8,376 nt of DNA from UBA3910 sp964626065 (lineage in GTDB: Bacteria > Bacillota > Limnochordia > Darwinibacteriales > Darwinibacteriaceae). Below are positions 1 to 5,782 of the stretch, one piece after another. The position numbers and the translations under genes are program-made. How positions within the stretch are numbered: the stretch's first letter is position 1; each line of letters opens with the position of its first letter. The DNA lies in contig CAZVDE010000061.1 of assembly GCA_964626065.1 (NCBI GenBank), positions 1-8,376 on the forward strand, given 5' to 3'. The notes under the pieces are model-generated. The model did not search any database. It saw only the letters and a program-made list of their open reading frames with translations, and had not been told where the DNA came from.

Positions 1-13
1 CCTGATAAACAAT

Positions 14-376
14 TCAGTCCATTGTATCGTTTTGTGTATCGTTTGCATTCATGTCAGGCCCATATTCAGCAACGAAACGAGGAGGAATGTCTTTTTTCGC
101 CAGTATAATGCCGTCTACCTCAACCAGTTCTATCGGTGGAGAACCCAGAACCCTTATCGATTGTCCACAGGGCGTGCGCTTATCCGCCCACACCATGATT
201 ATACTCACATTTGGATCTACGGTCCATCCCTGTATAACCTCCCATATCCTATCTCTCACCGCAACTGATAGATTTGCAGCTGTATAAACACCGGGTCCGA
301 TCTCCAGCATGGAAGACGCAAGAAAACCCCGCGTTCTGTCAGGCGCGTTACGCGTCGCCACTACTGTTATTGACAT
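14..376 (-). CDS. cas2: CRISPR-associated protein Cas2 (Cas2e, type I-E)
   Basis: A 120-residue Cas2 of the I-E type. It is the structural dimer at the centre of the Cas1-Cas2 spacer integrase. The opening (MSITVVATRNAPDRTRGFL), the SSMLEIGPGVY segment, the RDRIWEVI helix and the IIMVWADKR strand follow the layout of E. coli Cas2 (about 94 residues). It ends with a further stretch of about 25 residues (IPPRFVAEYGPDMNANDTQ and beyond) that E. coli lacks; this tail is polar and partly encoded by a short direct repeat. There is no DnaQ-like exonuclease fusion. The ATG at 376-374 follows AAAGGAG with 7 bases spacing and lies inside the end of cas1 (29-base overlap, different frame), so translation is probably coupled to cas1. 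It is the last gene of the operon, ending 13 bases from the window edge. Family assignment is firm; the function of the tail is unknown. Confidence 0.95.
   Translation of the reverse strand: MSITVVATRNAPDRTRGFLASSMLEIGPGVYTAANLSVAVRDRIWEVIQGWTVDPNVSIIMVWADKRTPCGQSIRVLGSPPIELVEVDGIILAKKDIPPRFVAEYGPDMNANDTQNDTMD
23..44 (-). repeat. short tandem direct repeat in the cas2 tail
   Basis: The 10-mer TGTATCGTTT occurs exactly at 23-32 and again at 35-44 on the plus strand, a period of 12 bases, so the frame is kept. On the coding strand it encodes the repeated N-D-T of the Cas2 C-terminus (NDTQNDTMD). It looks like a small in-frame duplication that lengthened the tail. It is too short and too close to be CRISPR repeats. 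Confidence 0.7.
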
Positions 377-1235
377 ATAAAAGCTCCTTTATCCTGTCAA
401 TCATTTTTGCAATAAGTTTGTGTTTCTTAAACCACTTTGACGCCTCATAGCGAATACGCCTCTCCAGCATACCTTCGGGAATATTCGGGATCATTCCCGC
501 TACGGAGAAAGCTAACGGCAGCGTAATATCGCCCCTCCACAAATCGGCTATATCCAGAGTGAAGGCCTTACTTGAGTCCTCATGTATAAACCCTAGCGGA
601 GGTAGGGCGCCGACCGCTGCGACAGCTATTTCAGCAGCAGCTTCTACAAATGTGGCGGCATGATTAATAGCTTGATTGGGAAGATCATTGAGCTGAGGAT
701 TAGTACGATCATACCGTCTACCTTTCCATTCCACACCATATTGCCTGGCCAAAATCTGATACTGCTGTTTAACCCGAACACCTTCCATTCCACGCAGTAC
801 ATTGAGATCCTCGTGCGGAAAAGCGCTTTGAAAGCGATACCCATACATTCTACGGGCAATCTTTATTCTCCCATCTTCATCAGCCCACAATCTCGCGTGG
901 GCCCTGGCAATAGCCGAACGCCCGGTCCCCATGGGAGGTGCGGTGTAATACTTGACCCCCCCATCACCAACCGCCGCCAAAAGCGTGCTGTGGCGAGCTA
1001 GGATCCTTAAGACATCGTGGGTCACCGATGTACCCGGGCCTAACAAAATCATCGACACAGTCTGATAAGGAATTGCATATTCCCCGGCGGCCAAATCATC
1101 ACTACCCGCTGTTCGGAAACATAAAGTACCATCTGCAACAAATAGATTACCCCTTGACAAAAATACAAGGCCGTGGCGATCCACGTGCGGTACGCGTGCC
1201 GCAGCGAGTCCCAAACGCCCCGCAAAAATACTCAT
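348..1235 (-). CDS. cas1: CRISPR-associated integrase/endonuclease Cas1 (Cas1e)
   Basis: A 295-residue Cas1 of type I-E, the metal-dependent integrase that inserts protospacers into the array together with Cas2. The catalytic residues are all present: E151 in LRGMEGVRV, H218 in PLGFIHED, and D228 and D231 in FTLDIADLW. These correspond to E141, H208, D218 and D221 of E. coli Cas1, each shifted by ten. The N-terminal beta domain (about 1-95) is followed by the helical catalytic domain. The ATG at 1235 overlaps the stop of casE as ATGA. No good Shine-Dalgarno precedes it, which suggests reinitiation after casE. It overlaps cas2 by 29 bases. Nothing is truncated and the enzyme should be active. 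Length is close to the usual 290-310 residues of the family. Confidence 0.97.
   Translation of the reverse strand: MSIFAGRLGLAAARVPHVDRHGLVFLSRGNLFVADGTLCFRTAGSDDLAAGEYAIPYQTVSMILLGPGTSVTHDVLRILARHSTLLAAVGDGGVKYYTAPPMGTGRSAIARAHARLWADEDGRIKIARRMYGYRFQSAFPHEDLNVLRGMEGVRVKQQYQILARQYGVEWKGRRYDRTNPQLNDLPNQAINHAATFVEAAAEIAVAAVGALPPLGFIHEDSSKAFTLDIADLWRGDITLPLAFSVAGMIPNIPEGMLERRIRYEASKWFKKHKLIAKMIDRIKELLYVNNSSGDA
377..390 (-). promoter_or_regulatory. ribosome binding site of cas2
   Basis: On the coding strand AAAGGAG (390-384) stands 7 bases before the ATG of cas2. The site lies inside the 3' end of cas1. It gives cas2 its own strong initiation signal and fixes the start codon despite the 29-base gene overlap. 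Confidence 0.75.
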
Positions 1236-1954
1236 GCCGGTGGCTTCAATAAAATCATCCCATACCCAAAGGAACAGTGTCTGCCCAACCCTCCGGCCAG
1301 CAAAGACATAAATTGTTTTGAATCTCCAATTATTAATTCGCCCGCTAATAGTGCTTCAGGCCTAGTAATTAGGCGTCGTTTCCTAACGGTGTCTTCTGGT
1401 TTTTGGCCTCTACGCTCTTGCTTTGTCAACCTAAACCCCGCCAAGCGGATGTTCAAAAGCGTAACGGAATATTTGGCAAACATCTGGGCGGCCCACTCAG
1501 TGTAAACCTGATTTCTTTGAAGCCCTTCACCCCCCTGATCTGCTTTGATAAGAAATACATCCTTTTCGATACCACTCCGCGATTTTCTCCCCACCGGGCA
1601 GCATAGGACCTCAAAGCCGAGCCTTCTACCGGGTGCCCAGTCGGGCATGACCCGGCTATTAATCATCAAATGCGGCTCAGGGCAAACATTGAACATGCTG
1701 GGATCGGAAAATTCTGAGATGCGCGTCCGAAACTCCGAGGCCGAAAAGCTACTGTAGGCTAAAATCCTCGTCGGGCGACGCTTATCCATTAACAGACGCC
1801 ACGGTTTCGCCCCCAATCCCGTGAAAGCCGCCTCAAGCCAAGCGTGCACACCATAATTTAGGTTTACGTTGTCTGCGATCAAGCCATGTAGATGCAAGTA
1901 TCGATGAAGCGCGAGAGAATCCAATTGGATTTCCACCATATATAATGGTCTCAT
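1232..1954 (-). CDS. casE: crRNA-processing endoribonuclease Cas6e (CasE/Cse3)
   Basis: Cas6e, 240 residues, cuts the pre-crRNA at the base of the repeat hairpin and stays on the 3' handle as part of Cascade. It has a ferredoxin-like N-terminal strand (MRPLYMVEIQLDS). Next comes NYGVHAWL, whose Y34 and H37 reproduce the Tyr-x-x-His pair used for cleavage by Thermus Cse3. The C-terminal glycine-rich loop GGLGRHCSFGYG (about 221-232) is the RNA-binding loop typical of Cas6. The ATG at 1954-1952 is chosen because it overlaps the casD stop as ATGA and lies 6 bases after GGAGGT. A longer frame back to a TTG at 2017 has no such support. The protein is about 40 residues longer than E. coli CasE (199), with extra sequence in the middle rich in K/R (residues about 120-200). 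It ends in ATGA with cas1. Confidence 0.94.
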   Translation of the reverse strand: MRPLYMVEIQLDSLALHRYLHLHGLIADNVNLNYGVHAWLEAAFTGLGAKPWRLLMDKRRPTRILAYSSFSASEFRTRISEFSDPSMFNVCPEPHLMINSRVMPDWAPGRRLGFEVLCCPVGRKSRSGIEKDVFLIKADQGGEGLQRNQVYTEWAAQMFAKYSVTLLNIRLAGFRLTKQERRGQKPEDTVRKRRLITRPEALLAGELIIGDSKQFMSLLAGGLGRHCSFGYGMILLKPPA

Positions 1955-2598
1955 ATATTTACCTCCAACATGCCCTCCAGCCGTATCCTGCCGCCAGCGG
2001 GGAGCTGGTTTTTCCAATCACGCAAATCATAAACTATACGACTTTCACCGGACACATCAACTCCATCAAGTGGCGTCCAGCACATATGCAAAGGCCCTTG
2101 ATGCTCCGTAACTTCACCACCCCGGTCCCAGACCGGTACGGAGCATAGGATGCGCAGCAGATTTTTACCTTCCTGCAGCGGATTAATAGGATCAACCATT
2201 TTTCGTGCCGGAAGGCACGTTTTTCGGCCCACGAAGAGAGGCCGCGCCGGTCTGTCAAAACCCGCCTTAACGTCGCATAAATCAAGTTCGCCTTCCCCAA
2301 CAAGCCCAAGTGCGATCGTCATCAATCCGTCGGCTAAGTAATGGCGATAACGCTGATGGGTCCCATACCTTGCGGCCCGTCCTCCGGCCCTGTGTTCGGG
2401 CTCTCCTCTGGTTGTCCAGCCCGGACTCGCCATTTTTGCAGAGCCTAAATCCACAGTATGATAATCCAAGAGAGGCCTCGGGGCCACATCCCATCGAGCG
2501 GCAAAATCCAGACGGTTCTGCAGTTGGGTAAGCCTTTCAAAGTCATTATGTTCCCAACCCAACGCATTACCAATCATTCCGGTCAGCATAGATATTCC
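1951..2598 (-). CDS. casD: Cascade subunit Cas5e (CasD), 5' end lost in assembly gap
   Basis: Partial Cas5e: 215 residues are visible up to the stop. Cas5e caps the 5' handle of the crRNA in Cascade and has no nuclease role in type I-E. Visible signatures are the helix ISMLTGMIGNALGWEHNDFE, the LLDYHTVDLG motif (visible residues 43-52), the segment GWTTRGEPEHRAGGRAARYG with THQRYRHYLADG, and FDRPARPLFVGRKTCLP. By alignment with E. coli CasD from memory, about 31-32 N-terminal residues, including the start and the first beta strand, lie in the run of N. A GTG at 2703 just right of the N run is inside casC and is not a real start. The C-terminus carries the casE ribosome binding site, and the stop overlaps the casE start. 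The loop after DYHTV is longer than in E. coli, a feature of many non-enteric I-E systems. Confidence 0.93.
   Translation of the reverse strand, partial: GISMLTGMIGNALGWEHNDFERLTQLQNRLDFAARWDVAPRPLLDYHTVDLGSAKMASPGWTTRGEPEHRAGGRAARYGTHQRYRHYLADGLMTIALGLVGEGELDLCDVKAGFDRPARPLFVGRKTCLPARKMVDPINPLQEGKNLLRILCSVPVWDRGGEVTEHQGPLHMCWTPLDGVDVSGESRIVYDLRDWKNQLPAGGRIRLEGMLEVNI
1955..1966 (-). promoter_or_regulatory. ribosome binding site deciding the casE start
   Basis: Coding-strand GGAGGT (1966-1961) is followed by AAATAT and then ATGA, the casE start overlapping the casD stop. The site is embedded in the last codons of casD (LEVNI). It supports the ATG at 1954 over the upstream TTG. Confidence 0.85.
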
Positions 2599-2698
2599 NN
2601 NNNNNNNNNNNNNNNNNNNNNNNNNNNNNNNNNNNNNNNNNNNNNNNNNNNNNNNNNNNNNNNNNNNNNNNNNNNNNNNNNNNNNNNNNNNNNNNNNN
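2599..2698. other. assembly gap (100 N) over the casC/casD junction
   Basis: Exactly 100 consecutive N. A round 100 is the conventional size for a scaffold gap of unknown length. It removes the 3' end of casC and the 5' end of casD. From homology the missing coding sequence would be about 230 bases (about 45 codons of casC plus about 31 of casD), so the true gap is probably longer than 100. Confidence 0.98.
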
Positions 2699-3724
2699 GG
2701 CACACATATAGTTGCCCATGGCTTGTACCGATAACCCCATTAAATCCGCATCCAATTTCCTGTTCTCTACGGCTCGCAAAAAGGCATTGGCCAAACTCCG
2801 GGGCTGACTCTTCCCAACTTCCAGTACAATGCATTCCGCATTGGCATAGGGGGCTGTTGCGCCCAACTTGGCCCCCGGTGACACTTGAGCGGCTGCACGA
2901 GTTAACAATTCCAGAAGTTTTTTTGCATTTGCACTCTCTTGAGTACGCCACTCTTCTCTTGCGCAACCGGTCAAGTTAGAAACAAGCAAAGGCACATCGA
3001 CCACAACATATCCATAATAGATCCCACCCCCAAGCTCCATGTCGTTGGCATGAGCGGCACCGGTCTCATCACCGGCCAAATCGTCCACAACGGTAAAGAA
3101 ATCCACCTCCGTATCCAGCGCATGTGTGGTAAAGGCGTGGGCCACATGTACGGGTGCATCCACCCTGGCTAAAATGTCGGATGTAACAAAACGCCCAAAC
3201 ATTGCCCCTTCAAACCCCGCCGCCGGATGATCCAGACCGCCCTGCCCTAAGAGGGCTTTAGCGTTTTGCCTGTTCATTTTCTCACTAATATGCGTCAAGG
3301 CTTCGTCTTTCGATCCGCACTGGGCAGCTTCTTCAATCAAGTGTACGAAGAAATCCGCCTCCGGTTTTCCAAAAAGAACGGGTTGCTTCATGGCAAGCGT
3401 ATCTTTATCCAAGGGGGTTTTATCAGAAGCAGCGGTCAATAAAGCTTGACCCAAATGTAAAATCAGCTCCGTTGCCAATTCCTCATCCATACCGTTTTGT
3501 ATAAGTCTTTTTTTAACGATCCGACTGAAAAAGTAACGTGTTCTATACCCCCTGGGTAAGTTAGTTTGTCTCATCATCCATTCTCTCCAATGTCGTTTCT
3601 GACATTGACTGGATACTCGCAAGCGGGGGGTGCCCCCAAAAGTAATGCGTTTAGCTAATCCGGCATCATCTCTGTTTAAGAGAGTTGCATGATAACTTGT
3701 CAGAAAATGAATTTGCAGAAACAT
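2699..3724 (-). CDS. casC: Cascade backbone subunit Cas7e (CasC/Cse4), 3' end lost in gap
   Basis: Partial Cas7e: 342 residues are visible from the chosen ATG to the gap. Cas7e forms the six-copy filament that wraps the crRNA guide. The N-terminus FLQIHFLTSYHATLLNRDD and ITFGGTPRLRVSSQCQKR match the family (E. coli FINIHVLISHSPSCLNRDD and FGGKRRVRISSQSLKR). The thumb region EGAMFGRFVTSD is followed by HVAHAFTTHALDTEVDFFT and by PGAKLGATAPY. The position of E. coli Met166 is Phe here. The ATG at 3724-3722 is preferred over the GTG at 3733 because AAGGAG (3738-3733) lies 8 bases before the ATG, whereas the GTG overlaps that same motif. It starts 5 bases after the casB stop. About 45 C-terminal residues are expected in the gap; any reading through the N into the bases beyond is an artefact. 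Confidence 0.95.
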
Positions 3725-3738
3725 ACGACTCACTCCTT
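3725..3738 (-). promoter_or_regulatory. ribosome binding site deciding the casC start
   Basis: Coding-strand AAGGAG (3738-3733) overlaps the last codons of casB and stands 8 bases before ATG 3724. The alternative GTG at 3733 begins on the last G of this motif, leaving no spacing. The motif therefore argues for the ATG. Confidence 0.75.
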
Positions 3739-4224
3739 ATTCTGTGATTGATAAAAATCTCTTGCTATACGCAAATGTAGGTCTTCGCGTCTATTTTTGT
3801 CCTCCAGCAACAAAAATGCTGCTCCTTGATTCCAGTTAAAAGGTAACGATTTGGACGCTAAAAACCTAATCGCTCGTAAAAACAGGATCCTTCGGACATC
3901 ACCGCGTGATGAAAGAAGCCTCTCCAAGCGGGTCTCCGAATATCCGGTTTCGGCTAAGGCAAGGCCAAGACCGCGCTGTGGATTATAAATTTGAGGACTC
4001 ATCAGCGCCATGCCCGCTATAATTGTCATCCAATCATCTTGTTTATAAACCCAATTTTCCGGGCAATATTCAAACGCGAACTGATAGAAGGCCAAGGGGA
4101 CCGTGTGTCCCGGCGACATGCGGCGTAGAACCGCTTTGCGTCCGGTCGGAAATCCGCCGCTGGCAAGAACCCCGGCAATTCTCCCAATTGTTATACCTAG
4201 ATTGCTTTCAGATGCGGTTTGCAC
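3730..4224 (-). CDS. casB: Cascade small subunit Cas11 (CasB/Cse2)
   Basis: Cse2/Cas11, 164 residues from the GTG at 4224, close to E. coli CasB (160). Two copies form the belly of Cascade and stabilise the R-loop. The protein is mostly alpha-helical. Recognisable pieces are GRIAGVLASGGFPTGRKAVLRR, split here as GRIAGVLASGG then FPTGRKAVLRR, then FYQFAFEYCPENW, LGLALAETGYSETRLERLL and RRILFLRAIRFLASK. The start is uncertain: GTG 4224 has AAGGA (4239-4235) 10 bases upstream; a TTG at 4233 is also in frame, with only a G6 tract as possible ribosome site. An in-frame TGA at 4251-4249 rules out longer versions. The gene overlaps the casA end by 17 bases (GTG) or 26 (TTG) in another frame. Identification rests on position plus family resemblance; no catalytic motif is expected. 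Confidence 0.92.
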   Translation of the reverse strand: MQTASESNLGITIGRIAGVLASGGFPTGRKAVLRRMSPGHTVPLAFYQFAFEYCPENWVYKQDDWMTIIAGMALMSPQIYNPQRGLGLALAETGYSETRLERLLSSRGDVRRILFLRAIRFLASKSLPFNWNQGAAFLLLEDKNRREDLHLRIARDFYQSQNKE

Positions 4225-5782
4225 TGCGTTCAAATCCTTTTTCCCCCCTCATAAAAGCAAAATTATTGTAATATGCACCCCAAAAGATATTGCGTACCCG
4301 AACCTGAATTTGGTATTTCCGCCCACTATGAGCGGGCAGAGATTCTTCCGCTTCCAATAAAACTTGTAGTGCATACTCATGCAGTTGTTCGACCCACTCC
4401 CGTATCGCCTCATCCCTACTCAGTGGCTCAGGCATTGACCATAACCAAGGAAAATACTGTTGCGACCATAGATCCTCGAAGCGCCGTGCCCAAGTCGGCC
4501 AACTACCACCGGCAAAATCATCATCCAACCGAAGTCGGGCCGGGGCACCAAGGATGTGGGCAAAAAGTGCGGGTTTCAATACCCTGTTCTGCATTAAGCC
4601 GGCTTGAACAATTGCATCTCGGCTCAACTCTTCCAATGGATTTTGCTCTGTAACACTCGCAAAAATGCTGGGGGCCTTTTCTGCCGGAATCATAACTTCC
4701 CACTCATAAAACCCATCGGTCACCCCCTGACCTCGCACGAGCACCGAAGCATTTAAATATATGCTTCCCCCCCAGTCTGGTAAGGGCTTTTGCAAGGCAG
4801 AAAGCTGAAGTTCATCTGCAAAGATTAGCCGCCGCATATGATCAGCCGTAATACCGGAAGGCGGAAAAGTAAGCGCTTTTAATTCCACCTTTCCCCCCCG
4901 CCTCATTTCTCTCCTATCAACGGGAAGCCACGGATCCCCAACAACGCCGGCCAGATGTTTCGCGGCTATACGAGGCTGATTTGCCGCTGACAACCGAGCA
5001 CCTTTAATCTCCCCCACGCTGCCAACCAGACGAACACGCCGACAGATCTCCAGATAAAACGGATCCAAATCTCGCAATTCTAAGGGTGTGCGGCCATCCC
5101 AAGGATGCAACCATACCAGGACCAAACCATCCGCATCGTAGCCGAAGGGTTCTGCCAGAGTCTTTTGCCGATGCCTTAACAGCCGCCTTACCGCATCCAT
5201 CCAACGTTGACCCTGTGACCGGCTGCGAGTTAATTCCACTATGGCTCGATTACCGAACCCACTATTCATGCGGGAGATCCCTTGGTTTCCCCGTCCTGAA
5301 AACCCACTCATCGTCTGTAGACTTATTAAGGAGTACACCCACGAATCAACTGTAGGGGAAGCGGCCCGGGCCCGTTTAACATCATGATTTTTCGCCGTTT
5401 GTAATACATCTAATTCATCGGGGGTAGCTACCGTTGAAGTAAAGCGAGTGTCTTCGGGCAAAGGAGGCTGCATAAAGGCGGGCAGGCTTAAATCGTCTAC
5501 CACCATAGTCCAGGCATGGTTTCCGGCGGTACCGGAAAGATCGAGCAGGCCCCTTCGCCAAAACTCCTCGCTTTGCACGGGTTCATCAACTTTTTGCCGC
5601 GCCAACACAGCTCCGGCCAAATAACTTAGAAACACGTGAAATGCATCTTGTTGATGTCTTTGAATGCCGGTCAGGCGTTTAACCCGATCATCACCGTAGG
5701 CAGCCAATAGTGCGGGCAAACTCACCTTTTCCCGGTTAAATTTTGTCTCGATCCTAAATGTCGGTTCTATCAATAAGTTCAT
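4208..5782 (-). CDS. casA: Cascade large subunit Cas8e (CasA/Cse1)
   Basis: Cse1/Cas8e, 524 residues (E. coli 502). It recognises the PAM, starts unwinding of the target and recruits Cas3. The start MNLLIEPTF and the block RLTGIQRHQQDAFHVFLSYL are typical of the family. A glycine-rich stretch, SGFSGRGNQGIS with NSGFGNR (about 159-179), lies where E. coli has its PAM-sensing glycine loop. It is preceded by NHDVKRAR (132-139). The C-terminal part (about 380-510) looks like the four-helix bundle. Unlike E. coli CasA, it has a single cysteine (C248) and no CxxC pairs, so the zinc site inferred for the E. coli protein is absent. The ATG at 5782 overlaps the cas3 stop as ATGA and has GGAGGT 6 bases upstream, so the start is firm. 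Its last codons overlap casB. It most resembles a non-enteric branch of Cse1. Confidence 0.95.
   Translation of the reverse strand: MNLLIEPTFRIETKFNREKVSLPALLAAYGDDRVKRLTGIQRHQQDAFHVFLSYLAGAVLARQKVDEPVQSEEFWRRGLLDLSGTAGNHAWTMVVDDLSLPAFMQPPLPEDTRFTSTVATPDELDVLQTAKNHDVKRARAASPTVDSWVYSLISLQTMSGFSGRGNQGISRMNSGFGNRAIVELTRSRSQGQRWMDAVRRLLRHRQKTLAEPFGYDADGLVLVWLHPWDGRTPLELRDLDPFYLEICRRVRLVGSVGEIKGARLSAANQPRIAAKHLAGVVGDPWLPVDRREMRRGGKVELKALTFPPSGITADHMRRLIFADELQLSALQKPLPDWGGSIYLNASVLVRGQGVTDGFYEWEVMIPAEKAPSIFASVTEQNPLEELSRDAIVQAGLMQNRVLKPALFAHILGAPARLRLDDDFAGGSWPTWARRFEDLWSQQYFPWLWSMPEPLSRDEAIREWVEQLHEYALQVLLEAEESLPAHSGRKYQIQVRVRNIFWGAYYNNFAFMRGEKGFERSANRI
4235..4250 (-). promoter_or_regulatory. G6-A5 tract with casB ribosome site
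   Basis: The coding strand reads GAGGGGGGAAAAAGGA, inside the last codons of casA (MRGEKGF) and just before casB. AAGGA (4239-4235) is the likely Shine-Dalgarno for GTG 4224, and the G6 could pair weakly for TTG 4233. The same homopolymers are a potential slippage site between the casA and casB frames. Confidence 0.5.

Noticed and set aside
23..44. Start of a CRISPR array at the left edge
   Set aside because: The 10-mer repeats are 12 bases apart and inside the cas2 coding frame; no 28-29 base repeat is seen.
14..100. Cas2 fused to a DnaQ-type exonuclease
   Set aside because: Some I-E Cas2 proteins have this fusion, but the extension here is only about 25 residues with no DEDDh motifs.
660..1001. 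Plus-strand open frame opposite cas1
   Set aside because: No recognisable domain, no ribosome site and fully antisense to a conserved Cas1 catalytic domain.
1955..2017. Upstream extension of casE to a TTG
   Set aside because: The extra residues are out-of-frame casD coding sequence; ATG 1954 has a strong ribosome site and the ATGA overlap.
2567..2598. casC continuing left of the gap to a stop at 2567
   Set aside because: The bases there belong to casD in its own frame (ISMLTG motif); the frame across the N run is meaningless.
2458..2979. Plus-strand open frame crossing the run of N
   Set aside because: It is continuous only because N cannot contain a stop; both flanks are antisense to conserved casC and casD.
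4241..4250. Programmed -1 frameshift at the G6-A5 tract
   Set aside because: A -1 shift does not reach the casB frame; only +1 (or loss of one base) does, so the usual -1 heptamer model does not apply.
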